NCBI RefSeq assembly: GCF_018734325.1
Contig: NZ_CP073754.1
Span: forward strand, 1,240,001 to 1,304,000
Reading direction: 5' to 3'
Source: Methylomonas paludis
GTDB taxonomy: Bacteria > Pseudomonadota > Gammaproteobacteria > Methylococcales > Methylomonadaceae
Length of the DNA stretch: 64,000 nucleotides
Of the stretch, positions 27,895-37,573 are shown in pieces; position 1 is the stretch's first letter; the number at the start of each line of letters is the position of its first letter. A model generated the notes under the pieces. That model saw only the letters and a list, made by a program, of their open reading frames with translations. It was not told where the DNA came from and made no database searches. A program made the position numbers and the translations under genes.

Positions 27895-30800
27895 ATGAAT
27901 TTTTCTGCATGGGCTATCCGCAAGCCGGTACCCAGTCTGTTACTGTTCGCAGTGCTGTCCATTCTGGGCGGCATGGGCCTTAAACAATTGGGCATACAAA
28001 ATTTCCCGGACATCGAAGTGCCGACCATTAACGTGGCCGCCACCCTGGAAGGCGCGGCGCCGGCACAATTGGAAACCGAAGTGGCGCGCAAGATCGAGGA
28101 CAAAATAGCGGCCATCGGTGGTGTCGAACATGTGCGCAGCACTATTACTGATGGTTCGGTGTCGATTAAGGTCGAATTTGATATCGACAAAAACGCCGAA
28201 GAGGCCTTGAATCAGGTGCGCAACGCCGTGGACGGCGCTCGCGCCGAGCTGCCGTCGGCGATGGCCGCACCGATTGTATCCAAGACCACCACGGCGGGCA
28301 GCGCTATCCTGACTTACGTGGTTAGTGCCGCCAATATGGACGAACGGGAGTTGTCGTGGTTCGTGGATAACGACATCAGCAAACGTTTGTTGGCGGTGAC
28401 CGGGGTCGGCAAGGTGACCCGCATCGGCGGCGTCGACCGCGAAGTGCAGGTCGATCTGGATCCGGTGCGCATGGCCGGCTTGGGGGCCCTGGTCAGCGAA
28501 GTGGCAACGCAACTGAAGAAAGTCCAGCAGGATGCGTCCGGCGGTCGCGGCGATATCGGCGGCGGTGTGCAAGCCGTGCGCACCCTGGGACGGGTAGCAA
28601 CCGCCGGGGAGCTGCGCAATCTGGACATTCCGCTGGCTAACGGCAGCCACATCAAACTGGATCAAATCGCCAGCGTCACCGATACCATTGCCGAGCGCTC
28701 AACCTTTGCCACGCTGGACGGCCAGTCTATCATCGGTTTCGACATCGTCCGCAATAAAGGCAGCAGCGAAGTGACGGTTGCAGAGGCCGTGCGTACCGCG
28801 TTGGCCGAGTTTGCCGCCGCGCATCCGCAAGTACATATTCGCGCGGCCTTCAACACCGTTCAGCCGGTCGAAGACAATTTTAGCGGCTCCATGCATTTGC
28901 TCTACGAAGGTGCCTTCCTGGCCGTGGTCGTGGTCTGGTGGTTTTTGCGGGATTGGCGGGCCACACTGGTCGCGGCGGTCGCGTTGCCCTTATCCATCCT
29001 GCCGACCTTTGCGGCAATGTGGTATTTTGGCTTCAGCCTGAACATCATATCGCTGCTGGCGCTGGCCTTGGTAGTAGGGATTTTGGTGGACGATGCCATC
29101 GTCGAAATTGAAAACATCGTCCGGCATTTACGCATGGGCAAGACACCGTTTCAGGCGGCGCTGGATGCCGCTGACGAGATCGGCTTTGCGGTAATTGCCA
29201 CCACCTTCACGCTGGTCGCGGTGTTTTTGCCGACTGCGTTCATGGGCGGTATACCGGGCAAATTCTTTCGCCAATTCGGCATGACTGCCGCCGCGGCGGT
29301 ATTGGCGTCCTTGTTGGTCGCGCGCTTGCTGACGCCGATGATGGCGGCCTATCTGCTGAAACCGCATCCGGAACGTGATAACGGCGATAGCACGGTGATG
29401 CGCACCTATCTGCAGGTGGTGGCTTGGTGTCTGGAGCATCGCCCGGCGGTCGGTGCCGGCGTGGTATTGTTCGTGGCGGGTTCCTTGAGTTTGATGCCCT
29501 TGTTGCCCAAAGGCTTCGTGCCGGCGGCGGACAATAGTCAAACCCAGGTAAGCTTGGAATTGCCGCCCGGCAGTACCCTGGCGCAAACCCGCCATATCGC
29601 CGCTGAAGCCGAACGCCGCTTACGCAAATTACCTGATGTCAGCCAAATATTTGCGGCAGGCGGTGTCGCCAGTAGCGGCGGTGGCGGCGGGGATGCCGCG
29701 ACGACTAACTATGAAGTCCGCAAAGCCACCTTGACATTGAGCCTGCGCGACCGAGCCGAACGCCCGTATAAACAGGCCACGATAGAGGCGGCTATCCGCG
29801 AGAAACTGGCCGATCTACCCGGCGTCCGAGTGGCTGTCGGCAGCGGCGGCAGCGGCGAGAAACTGCAACTCACCCTGGCCAGTGACGATCCGCAGGCCTT
29901 ACGTCGGGCCGCTGATACGGTCGAACTCGAGTTGCGCCAGGTACGCGGCTTGGGCAATATTACCTCTAGCGCCAGCCTGCAACGTCCGGAGATTCAGATT
30001 ACCCCGGATTTCAGCAAGGCTGCGGAATTGGGCGTCACGGTCGAGGCGCTGGCCGAAGTGGTCAGGGTGGCCAGTTACGGCGATTATGCCAATGTGATAG
30101 CCAAGCTGAATTTGCCGCAAAGGCAAATCCCGATTCGGGTGCGGCTGGCTGAGTCCTTGCGCCACAGTCTTGAGGACATTGGCCAACTGCGGGTGGCCGG
30201 ACGCGTTGGTAGCGTCAGTCTGGCAACCTTGGCCGAGGTGCGCCTGGCCGGCGGCTTGCAACAGATTGACCGTCTGGATCGGATGCGCAATACCACTTTC
30301 GAAATCGAATTGGGCGAGCGGGTGGTCGGCGATGTGTTGACCGAAGTCCAGCAATTGCCGGCCATGCAAAACCTGCCGGCCGGGGTGCACACCATAGAGT
30401 CGGGCGATGCCCAGCGCATGAACGAGTTGTTTGGTAGTTTCGGCGGTGCGATGGCGATAGGGGTGTTGTGCATTTATGTGGTGTTGGTATTGTTGTTCGG
30501 CGACTTCAGCCAACCGGTAACCATACTCGGGGCGCTGCCCTTGTCGCTGGGCGGGGCCTTCTTGGCCTTGCTGATTACCGGCAGCAGTTTCTCGATGCCC
30601 AGCGTGATCGGCTTGTTAATGTTAATGGGCGTTGTCACCAAAAACTCGATACTGCTGGTCGAATATGCGATGATCGGTCGCCGCGATCGAGGTATGAGCC
30701 GAGTGGAAGCAGTGATCGACAGTTGCCGTAAACGCGTGCAACCGATCCTGATGACGACGATCGCGATGGGCGCCGGCATGTTACCGATTGCGATGGGTCT

Positions 30801-30999
30801 CGGTGCAGACCCCAGTTTCCGCGCGCCAATGGCGATTACCGTGATAGGCGGCTTGCTGACTTCGACCGCGTTAAGCCTGGTGGTCATTCCGGTAGCCTAC
30901 ACCGCTATCGACGACATTTTGAGTCTCGCCCGCCGTATCCTTGGCTTGGCTCGGCAGGAAAAAAGCGACACCGAGTTAAAACACAAGCCAGCGGAATAG
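27895..30999 (+). CDS. RND multidrug efflux permease (AcrB-type, HAE1 family)
   Basis: A 1034-aa proton-driven inner-membrane pump. It starts MNFSAWAIRKPVPSLLLFAV; the first TM is followed by the IQNFPDIEVPTINVAATLEG porter domain. The TM4 proton-relay pair is D399-D400 (VVGILVDDAIVEIENIVRHL). The second half repeats the layout, with VIGLLMLMGVVTKNSILLVE and FRAPMAITVIGGLLTSTALS near the C-terminus. It is full length. The 166-bp gap before it contains GC-rich palindromes (GCCGCAGCCGGCGGCGG), an unusual interruption between adaptor and pump genes. Substrates are unknown. Confidence 0.94.
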   Translation: MNFSAWAIRKPVPSLLLFAVLSILGGMGLKQLGIQNFPDIEVPTINVAATLEGAAPAQLETEVARKIEDKIAAIGGVEHVRSTITDGSVSIKVEFDIDKNAEEALNQVRNAVDGARAELPSAMAAPIVSKTTTAGSAILTYVVSAANMDERELSWFVDNDISKRLLAVTGVGKVTRIGGVDREVQVDLDPVRMAGLGALVSEVATQLKKVQQDASGGRGDIGGGVQAVRTLGRVATAGELRNLDIPLANGSHIKLDQIASVTDTIAERSTFATLDGQSIIGFDIVRNKGSSEVTVAEAVRTALAEFAAAHPQVHIRAAFNTVQPVEDNFSGSMHLLYEGAFLAVVVVWWFLRDWRATLVAAVALPLSILPTFAAMWYFGFSLNIISLLALALVVGILVDDAIVEIENIVRHLRMGKTPFQAALDAADEIGFAVIATTFTLVAVFLPTAFMGGIPGKFFRQFGMTAAAAVLASLLVARLLTPMMAAYLLKPHPERDNGDSTVMRTYLQVVAWCLEHRPAVGAGVVLFVAGSLSLMPLLPKGFVPAADNSQTQVSLELPPGSTLAQTRHIAAEAERRLRKLPDVSQIFAAGGVASSGGGGGDAATTNYEVRKATLTLSLRDRAERPYKQATIEAAIREKLADLPGVRVAVGSGGSGEKLQLTLASDDPQALRRAADTVELELRQVRGLGNITSSASLQRPEIQITPDFSKAAELGVTVEALAEVVRVASYGDYANVIAKLNLPQRQIPIRVRLAESLRHSLEDIGQLRVAGRVGSVSLATLAEVRLAGGLQQIDRLDRMRNTTFEIELGERVVGDVLTEVQQLPAMQNLPAGVHTIESGDAQRMNELFGSFGGAMAIGVLCIYVVLVLLFGDFSQPVTILGALPLSLGGAFLALLITGSSFSMPSVIGLLMLMGVVTKNSILLVEYAMIGRRDRGMSRVEAVIDSCRKRVQPILMTTIAMGAGMLPIAMGLGADPSFRAPMAITVIGGLLTSTALSLVVIPVAYTAIDDILSLARRILGLARQEKSDTELKHKPAE

Positions 31000-31440
31000 G
31001 GCAATGCAGGTGCAGAGTCGGCACAGCCCCAATATTATTATGACGAATACCCCGTAGGATGTGCTAAACGCAGTGCAGCGCATCAATCGCGCACCAAGCG
31101 CCTGCAAAGTCGGCACAGCCTATCCGGTTGGCTGTTGAAGTACTCTCTAAGAATCTGCTCTAAAAACATCCTGTTTCCGGCTTCCGGGTTGCCGCAACTT
31201 CAAAAAGAGTACTTCGACAGCCAACCAGCCGGTCGCCAGGGGGGTGGTAGACCGGCCGATGAGCTTTTTGCCCAGCTTATTGGCAAGCCGGGGCGGGGAG
31301 GGGGCATAATACTTGCAACGGATACAACTGGTGACAAGTAAACTCGCTCACCAGTCGTTGCACATTCTAAAGCCGAAATAAAACCAAATCTTTGCGCTAA
31401 ATCACAAAATCAGATAAAACCGGCTTGCCAACCCGGCAAA
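31000..31440. repeat. Intergenic: GATGTGC-type hairpin and a 21-bp inverted repeat
   Basis: A GTAGGATGTGCTAAACGCAG hairpin element lies near 31050-31095. A larger inverted repeat has 21-bp arms at 31126-31146 and 31206-31226 with one mismatch and a 59-bp centre; the arms begin GGTTGGCTGTTGAAGTA. It looks like a small MITE-like unit. No coding region is supported. Confidence 0.65.
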
Positions 31441-31464
31441 GCCACAACCTTTAACCCCTCGATT

Positions 31465-31974
31465 CCACTCACTTACATCAAGGCTACGCTCCTTGATCGA
31501 CAAAACCCCCCGTAGCCTCGATGCAGCAACGCGGAATCGAGGAGGCAAACCGCCAAAACCAACACAACACCCAATAACCAAAACCAAGCTGCCATCCCTC
31601 CATTCCACTTCCTTACATCAAGGCTACGCTCCTTGATCGACAAACCCCCCCGTAGCCTCGATGCAGCAACGCGGAATCGAGGAGGCAAGCCGCCAAAACC
31701 AACACAACACCCAATAACCAAAACCAAGCTGCCATCCCTCCATTCCACTCCCTTACATCGGCTACGGTCCTTGATCGACAAAAACCCCGTAGCCTCGATG
31801 CAGCAACGCGGAATCGAGGAGGCAAGCCGCCAAAACCAACACAACACCCAATAACCAAAACCAAGCTGCCATCCCTCAATTCCACTCCCTTACATCGGCT
31901 ACGCTCCTTGATCGACAAAAACCCCGTAGCCTCGATGCAGCAACGCGGAATCGAGGAGGCAGGCCGCCAAAACC
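31465..31974. repeat. Tandem array, ~140-bp unit, almost four copies, ending at the portal gene stop
   Basis: Unit starts (CCACTYMCTTACATC) are at 31465, 31605, 31745 and 31882, periods 140, 140 and 137. Each unit holds the palindrome CAAGGCTACGCTCCTTG (or a worn form) and the hairpin CCTCGAT-GCAGCAACGCGGA-ATCGAGG. The last unit runs directly into the 3' end of the portal gene at 31975. Open frames on the reverse strand here are created by the repeat. Confidence 0.88.
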
Positions 31975-33630
31975 TCACTCAGACCTACCCTTCAACAAAT
32001 CCCCAGCCATAGACCCAGCCTGAGTAGAGGTTTGGCCCAAATTACGCAAAGTCTCACTGCCCTGCTGCATTGCCGCCTGCTGTTGCGCCATTTGCTGCTG
32101 TTTGGCACGCTGATTACGAATCAGCGCCAACTGCGGCCCAGAGACGATCAAAGCCGGATCGATGCCCAGTTTATCGCTATAACTATCGGCCCACTGGTCG
32201 GCGTTAAACTTATCCAGCACCGTGGGCTGCACCGCCGCCACCTGGCCCAGACTCATGACAAAGCGGTCAATATCATTCACCGCCACGGCTTTTTGAGCTT
32301 GGGCCAGCATCGACACATACTCGATATTCAACTCATGACCTTGCAACTCCACCGGCGCCGGCGGCAATAAACCGGCCTGCAACAAGCGGCTGAACACGGT
32401 TTCAATCAAGGGATCCAGCAATTCATTATTCAGCCGTTCCACCACCGGCCCCAGCATCAGCATTTTTTCCTCATGACGTTCGGCCACTTCGGTGGCGGTC
32501 ATACGCTGATCCTGGCTGGCCAGCATCATAAACAAATCCGAATAAAATGCGGCATTGATGCGGCTGCGCACATCCTGAATATCCAGCAACAACGCTTGCA
32601 GATTCAGATTCACTTCAAAAGCGCTGCGTATCCCGACCCCCGGCCCGTTGGCGTCAAAATAACTGATGCCGCCGGGAAAGATTTCAAGCTCGCGGTTTTT
32701 CATACTGGCCGGTACCTGCAAGGGCGGATTGGCCTGATAATCAATGGCTTGAGACTTGCGTAACTGCTGGGCCTGCAATTGTTTAATATCTCCCAGCGCT
32801 TCCATACCCGGACTATTGCCATACACATCGCCGCCCTGAGTGGCCCAGCGCGGCACCAGACAGGGAAAACTCCGATAACCCGATTCGCGCAGCAGCTGAC
32901 CATCGTTACGCCCGCTTTCCCAATAACAGGATTTCCAGGCCATCTGGCTATTGTCCAACTGCTGCGCCTGGCGATTCTGGCGGGGTTCGATAGCATGGCG
33001 CAGCGTCACCCATTGATCCAGATTGCCGCGCGCAAAAGCGGTTTTCACCACCTCCGAGCAGTTGGCCAGGCCAAATTCCGCCACCAGTTCCGCCACGGTT
33101 TTATCAAATTCCCGGTATAGGCTGCACACCTCGCCTTTCCAGTCGGTGGCAATCGCATATTCACCTATGGTAAACGCATGCAAATGCACCACATGCTGAT
33201 AATCATCGGCCACCAGCGCCGCCGCCGTGCCGAAAGCGCCCAGTTCTTCGTAAATACCGTGCAACACCCGATAAGTATTGCTGCGCGCCAGCACATCCTC
33301 AATACCGGCAGTCACCGCAAACAACCAGGTTTTCACCGGCGGATAAGCCGATAAAGCCGGGTCACTCACCGCCAGCCGAAACCAGGGCCGTGACGGGCTG
33401 GTCATGCCGGACATCATGCCGGCAGCCAGCACCCGCAAGGCGCGACTGGCCGTGCTGTCGTAAATGGCATTATGCCGCGGCCAGCCTTTGTTGCGGTCGC
33501 TGACAAAATAACGGCCATTGCGCGGCAGCAAATAGCGGCTGATATCCGCCCAATGCGGCTGCCAACTGGCGCGTTCGGTTTTCAGCGCCTGCCAGCGCCG
33601 GTTTAAATCCGTCAGATTGGCAGCGCTCAT
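31975..33630 (-). CDS. Phage portal / head-tail connector protein
   Basis: 551 aa from the ATG at 33630 (a GTG codon just before is in frame). It matches the podovirus head-tail connector family: LNRRWQALKTERASWQPHWA, DISRYLLPRNGRYF, STASRALRVLAAGMMSGMTS, then PSRPWFRL and the long helical stalk (ASQDQRMTATEVAERHEEKM, LMLGPVVERLNNELLDPLIE). The C-terminus is Gln-rich (QQQMAQQQAAMQQ). It forms the dodecameric ring through which terminase pumps DNA. It is intact but separated from terL and from the capsid genes by host DNA and is on the opposite strand. Confidence 0.92.
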   Translation of the reverse strand: MSAANLTDLNRRWQALKTERASWQPHWADISRYLLPRNGRYFVSDRNKGWPRHNAIYDSTASRALRVLAAGMMSGMTSPSRPWFRLAVSDPALSAYPPVKTWLFAVTAGIEDVLARSNTYRVLHGIYEELGAFGTAAALVADDYQHVVHLHAFTIGEYAIATDWKGEVCSLYREFDKTVAELVAEFGLANCSEVVKTAFARGNLDQWVTLRHAIEPRQNRQAQQLDNSQMAWKSCYWESGRNDGQLLRESGYRSFPCLVPRWATQGGDVYGNSPGMEALGDIKQLQAQQLRKSQAIDYQANPPLQVPASMKNRELEIFPGGISYFDANGPGVGIRSAFEVNLNLQALLLDIQDVRSRINAAFYSDLFMMLASQDQRMTATEVAERHEEKMLMLGPVVERLNNELLDPLIETVFSRLLQAGLLPPAPVELQGHELNIEYVSMLAQAQKAVAVNDIDRFVMSLGQVAAVQPTVLDKFNADQWADSYSDKLGIDPALIVSGPQLALIRNQRAKQQQMAQQQAAMQQGSETLRNLGQTSTQAGSMAGDLLKGRSE

Positions 33631-33830
33631 CACTGCCCCAGTAAAGTCTGACGGCCCAGCTTGCCGGCCACGGCGCTGTTATCGCCCTGGCTGCCGGTCA
33701 AAATCGTATTATTCTGACTACCATAAAGCCCTGCCGTCTGGCTGCGTACCTGAGCTGGGGTTGGATTCACCGGCGATTGCGGCGGTGGCGGTGGGGCAGG
33801 GGGTGGAGCAGGAGTGGTACCTAAGCACAT
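33630..33830 (-). CDS. Small proline-rich phage protein upstream of portal
   Basis: A 66-aa protein: MCLGTTPAPPPAPPPPPQSP, then NNTILTGSQGDN and GRQTLLGQ at the C-terminus. Short proline-rich proteins with a TILTG...LLGQ pattern are commonly encoded immediately ahead of this portal family. The ribosome binding site GAGGTG lies 4-5 nt before the ATG. The stop overlaps the portal ATG by one base (TGATG). Function unknown. Confidence 0.78.
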   Translation of the reverse strand: MCLGTTPAPPPAPPPPPQSPVNPTPAQVRSQTAGLYGSQNNTILTGSQGDNSAVAGKLGRQTLLGQ

Positions 33831-33929
33831 AAAACACCTCGCAAAATAACGTCAGTTTGCGAGTGTAAAAACCCCGGCATCAGTCATCCGCACCCCAATG
33901 ACCAGAAATCGACCAATCTCATTACCACA

Positions 33930-34565
33930 GCCATAGCATAGGCTGTGCTGAACGCAGTGAAGCGCATCAATCGCGCACCATGAGCCTCCAGACTCGGCAC
34001 ATCCTCCGGCGCTGCCGGCAAACTAACGCCGAGCAAGCACAGAAGTCAGCAAGCTTATTGCAACGGCCATAGTGTAGGCTGTGCTGAACGCAGTGAAGCG
34101 CATCAATCGCGCACCATGCGCCTCCAGACTCGGCACATCCTCCGGCGCTGCCGGCAAACTAACGCCGAGCAAGCACAGAAGTCAGCAAGCTCATTGCGAC
34201 AGCCATAATGTAGGATGTGCTGAACGCAGTGAAGCGCATCAATCACGCACCATGAGCCTCCAGACTCGGCACATCCTCCGGCGCTGCCGGCAAAGTAACG
34301 CCGAGCAAGCACAGAAGTCAGCAAGCTCATTGCGACAGCCATAATGTAGGCTGTGCTGAACGCAGTGAAGCGCATCAATCACGCACCATGAGCCTCCAGA
34401 CTCGGCACATCCTCCGGCGCTGCCGGCAAACTAACGCCGAGCAAGCACAGAAGTCAGCAATCTTATTGCAACCGCCATAATGTAGGATGTGCTGAACGCA
34501 GTGAAGCGCATCAATCGCGTACCATGCGCCTCCAGACTCGGCAAATCCTCCGGCGTCGCCGGGAA
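33930..34565. repeat. Tandem array, exact 136-bp period, about five copies
   Basis: The mark TGCTGAACGCAG occurs at 33946, 34082, 34218, 34354 and 34490, always 136 bp apart. Each unit has the hairpin GATGTGC (or GGCTGTGC)-tgaacgcagtgaa-GCGCATC and a GCCGGCAAACTAACGCCGAG segment. Short open frames in the array are repeat artefacts. There are no spacers, so it is not a CRISPR. It lies directly before the promoter side of the portal module. Confidence 0.9.
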
Positions 34566-34729
34566 AATAATGTTGGTCAACCAATAGCCTCAATGCAAGC
34601 AACCCCCCTATTAATCAAACACTCAAGAAGAGTGGCTTAACCACCAGTCAATCCACCAAACGCGCTAAAATTTGATTACAATCAGGAATTGTTTCCAAAA
34701 ACGAAACAAATCATCTACAAACAGGCTTA

Positions 34730-34757
34730 TTGTAAAACTTTGAGAATACTATATAGT
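34730..34757 (+). promoter_or_regulatory. Probable sigma70 promoter of the 53-aa membrane protein gene
   Basis: TTGTAA at 34730-34735 and TATAGT at 34752-34757 with a 16-nt spacer. The ribosome binding site AGAAGGT precedes ATG 34803. Confidence 0.5.
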
Positions 34758-34802
34758 AAGAACCGTGTTCAGAATTAATCAAAAGTGATAGAAGGTAACC
34801 AA

Positions 34803-34964
34803 ATGAAAAAATCAAATAATTTATACAGAGATATTTTTACAGGCTTATGCTTTGTGGCTGGTGTGTTCGGCTTTGTGTCCGGCGAATTTATTGTCTCCAC
34901 AGTATTGTTTGGCTTGTCATCCTTATCAAGCAATCTGGATTTAGAACATTGTTTAAGCGCGTAA
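34803..34964 (+). CDS. Small membrane protein (53 aa), unknown
   Basis: Begins MKKSNNLYRDIFTGLCFVAG, then VFGFVSGEFIVSTVLFGLSS and a polar tail ending HCLSA. One or two hydrophobic segments suggest an inner-membrane peptide. Support for a real gene: AGAAGGT seven bases before the ATG, a plausible promoter at 34730-34757 and a strong terminator 54 nt after the stop. Family not recognised. Confidence 0.6.
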   Translation: MKKSNNLYRDIFTGLCFVAGVFGFVSGEFIVSTVLFGLSSLSSNLDLEHCLSA

Positions 34965-35017
34965 TTTCCGGTTTATGTTGTACCTCCCACCTAAAGCAGT
35001 TGTTTTCTGCTTACCCG

Positions 35018-35046
35018 GCCTTCAGCTTTGCTGAAGGCTTTTTTTT
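35018..35046 (+). terminator. Rho-independent terminator
   Basis: GCCTTCAG (35018-35025), loop CTTTG, CTGAAGGC (35031-35038), followed by eight T (35039-35046). It terminates the transcript of the 53-aa gene. Confidence 0.85.
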
Positions 35047-35067
35047 GGGAAGTTAAACCCCGCCCGG

Positions 35068-35526
35068 TTAATGTTTAGCTTGGTTGGAATTTAAAGGCTT
35101 GCCAAATCGGCGCAAAAACCGGAATAAAGCCAAGCGCTGTTCGGCATTCAGCAGATTATCAATACTGGCCGGTAGTGCGCACAACAAAAGTGAAATCAAG
35201 GCCGTAACATGCCACGGTTGCGTGACATCCGCCGTTTCCACCATATACAAAGCCATGCCGCCGCTAAATAGATAGAGCCAAATCATAATTACCCCCCAAG
35301 CGAAGTACCGCTGCAAATTAACAAGCTGGTCCAGGCAAAAAATACTGCCGTTAAAACAAAATAAGCAGACTTGCAATAAAACCGCATGCAGTGCAGATAA
35401 TAGAGTATTTGGCGTAAAAATGTCATAAAATTCAGTACACTCACTGTCAACCATATTAATAACCGGGCTGGTCGCTAAATAATAGTTATTGTTGTACCGC
35501 CTGCTACCGATTTTGATATGGCTCAT
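35068..35526 (-). CDS. Membrane protein, unknown
   Basis: A 152-aa protein with hydrophobic segments LLSALHAVLLQVCLFCF, FAWGVIMIWLYLFSGGMALY and VTALISLLLCALPASI, so probably three membrane helices, with a basic C-terminus (FLRRFGKPLNSNQAKH). The N-terminal ~40 residues are polar. No known domain seen. It is convergent with the 53-aa gene; the terminator lies between. Confidence 0.55.
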   Translation of the reverse strand: MSHIKIGSRRYNNNYYLATSPVINMVDSECTEFYDIFTPNTLLSALHAVLLQVCLFCFNGSIFCLDQLVNLQRYFAWGVIMIWLYLFSGGMALYMVETADVTQPWHVTALISLLLCALPASIDNLLNAEQRLALFRFLRRFGKPLNSNQAKH

Positions 35527-35817
35527 ACACCCGCTATCTCATAGCCGGCCTGAACCCCCGCCCAAATACCAATCAAATAACACCCCTTTGATATTTATAG
35601 CAGGTTTTGTGCCCGAACATAATCCTATAAAAATCAATGACTTGTTTTTCGCAAATGCCGGCAGTCTGGTAAATAGTGGTGCACCAGCACCTAAGTTGTG
35701 CATGATTGCTTGATAACACTCAGCCAAGCCAGAGTCCGGCTTTTATAATCCAGTATTGCATTGCCAAAGCCGGCGCTTTAAGCTGATCAGGTCTAAGCTA
35801 ACCCGGTAAGCCAATAT

Positions 35818-37194
35818 ATGACGACCATCAGCGACACTAACGCCAAAAATAAGTTGATTTTTGGCCATCCGCCCGGCTTGTTCGTGCTGTTTTTTACCGA
35901 AATGTGGGAACGCTTCTCCTATTACGGAATGCGGGCATTGCTGGTTTTATATATGAGCCAATATCTGCTGGCCACCCCGGCCACCCAAGCAACCGTATTC
36001 GGCCTGGCCGGTTTGCAGCATAGTCTGGAAAGTTTGTTCGGGCCGTTATCGGCCCAGGCGCTGGCTTCGCAAATTTATGGTTTGTATACCGGGCTGGTTT
36101 ATTTCACCCCGTTCTTTGGCGGTATGCTGGCCGACCAATGGCTGGGCCAGCGCAAAACCGTGCTGCTGGGCGGAGTGTTGATGGCCGCCGGGCATTTTCT
36201 GATGATGCTGGAAAGCTGTTTTCTGGCCGCGTTGCTATTGCTGATCTTGGGCAACGGCTGCTTTAAACCCAATATCTCCACCCAGGTCGGCAGCTTGTAC
36301 CCGCTGGACGATCCGCGCCGGGACGGGGCGTTTACCATTTTTTATATGGGCATCAATCTGGGAGCATTTTTTTCGCCGCTGGTGTGCGGTACTCTGGGGC
36401 AGCTGTATGGCTGGCATTATGGTTTTGCTGCTGCCGGGCTGGGTATGTTAAGCGGCTTGCTGGTGTTTTGGAGTGGGCGCAAATATTTGCATATCGCCTC
36501 ACAGCCGGTGTCGTACCAAGTTCAGCCCTTGCCCGAAGCTGCGCCTTTAAGCCGGCAGCAGTGGTTTACCATCGCCGGTTTGCTGGTGTTGGCTGTGCTG
36601 AATATTCTGTTTTGGGCAGTGTATGAACAGCAGGGTAATTCCATACAATTGTTTGTGGAATACCACACCCGACGCACCCTGTGGGGCTGGGAGATGCCGT
36701 CCAGCTGGTATCAGGCCTTGAATCCGGCCATGATCATGGTGCTGGCGCCCTGGCTGGACAATTATTGGCGACACCAGGCTTTGCGCGGTACGGCATTGAG
36801 TAGTATCAGTAAAATGGCGGTAGGTGCCGTCTTATTGGGGCTGGGTTTTTTGGTGATGGTGGTAGCGGTAAGCGGTGTCGACCCGGCGCTGAAAATCAGT
36901 TTTGTCTGGCTGTTCGTAGCCACCCTGATTATGACCCTGGGTGAGCTGTATTTGTCGCCGGTGGGTTTGTCGCTGGTCTGCAAAGCCGCGCCGCCCAAAC
37001 TGGTGGGCATGTCGATGGGCATGTGGTTTTTGTCAGCGTTTTTTGGTAATTATTTAGCCGGTTATCTGGGCAGTTTTTATGAGCGAATGGCCAGGGATGA
37101 GTTTTTTCTGCTGATGACGGGCTTGGGGGGGATTACCGGCTTGGCCATTTTTGCCTTGCGGCCTTTGCTGGAAAGGGCAGTGGGTAGGGGCTAG
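35818..37194 (+). CDS. POT/PTR2-family proton-dependent peptide transporter
   Basis: A 458-aa, ~12-14-TM transporter of the major facilitator superfamily. The POT signature ExxERFxYYG is present as FFTEMWERFSYYGMRALLVL. Other family blocks: GGMLADQWLGQRKTVLLGG, GNGCFKPNISTQVGSLY and FTIFYMGINLGAFFSPL, the second POT motif. It imports di- and tripeptides with protons across the inner membrane. Monocistronic; the 5' region 35527-35817 shows no repeat or gene. Confidence 0.92.
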   Translation: MTTISDTNAKNKLIFGHPPGLFVLFFTEMWERFSYYGMRALLVLYMSQYLLATPATQATVFGLAGLQHSLESLFGPLSAQALASQIYGLYTGLVYFTPFFGGMLADQWLGQRKTVLLGGVLMAAGHFLMMLESCFLAALLLLILGNGCFKPNISTQVGSLYPLDDPRRDGAFTIFYMGINLGAFFSPLVCGTLGQLYGWHYGFAAAGLGMLSGLLVFWSGRKYLHIASQPVSYQVQPLPEAAPLSRQQWFTIAGLLVLAVLNILFWAVYEQQGNSIQLFVEYHTRRTLWGWEMPSSWYQALNPAMIMVLAPWLDNYWRHQALRGTALSSISKMAVGAVLLGLGFLVMVVAVSGVDPALKISFVWLFVATLIMTLGELYLSPVGLSLVCKAAPPKLVGMSMGMWFLSAFFGNYLAGYLGSFYERMARDEFFLLMTGLGGITGLAIFALRPLLERAVGRG

Positions 37195-37573
37195 CTGGTT
37201 GGTCGTCCTTGACCAGATTGCCGTTCAGTAGCGGGATTACATTGCGACATGCTCCATGAAACCAGTATAGCACTTGTAGGATTAATAGCCTTGGCTAGTT
37301 TTATGGTCTGGAAAAATAGTCCGGTCAGGCGTTTATTCAGATATTGTGTAACTAACATCGACTTAATAATCAGTTGGTTGTGGGGTTTGCTAAGCGCAGG
37401 GCAGCGCACCATTCGAAGCTAACTATCCATTTAAAAAGCTTAGTTAACAATTGATGCTGAGTAATTACAAAAGATGTCCAAGCAATTGTTTTATTGGATA
37501 GAAGTTATGTATTGCTATTTCACTGAGCTTTACTTAACAAAGAATTAAATGTTTTTTAACTGATGGGTGGTTT
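37195..37573. other. Intergenic region with a worn hairpin repeat
   Basis: A decayed relative of the GATGTGC hairpin lies near 37380-37415 (TTTGCTAAGCGCAGGGCAGC). The AT-rich 37430-37560 presumably carries the antitoxin promoter. No gene is supported. Confidence 0.4.

Noticed and set aside
31402-31978. Reverse-strand open frames of 68-124 codons with repeated WRDGSLVLVIG
   Set aside because: They are translations of the 140-bp tandem repeat and contain no independent coding signal.
33930-34565. Regular 136-bp periodicity as a CRISPR array
   Set aside because: The entire 136-bp unit is repeated without variable spacers and no cas genes are present; it is a tandem repeat.
34081-34602. Open frames of 75-91 codons in the 136-bp array
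   Set aside because: The unit length leaves frames open by chance; the protein pattern simply follows the DNA repeat.
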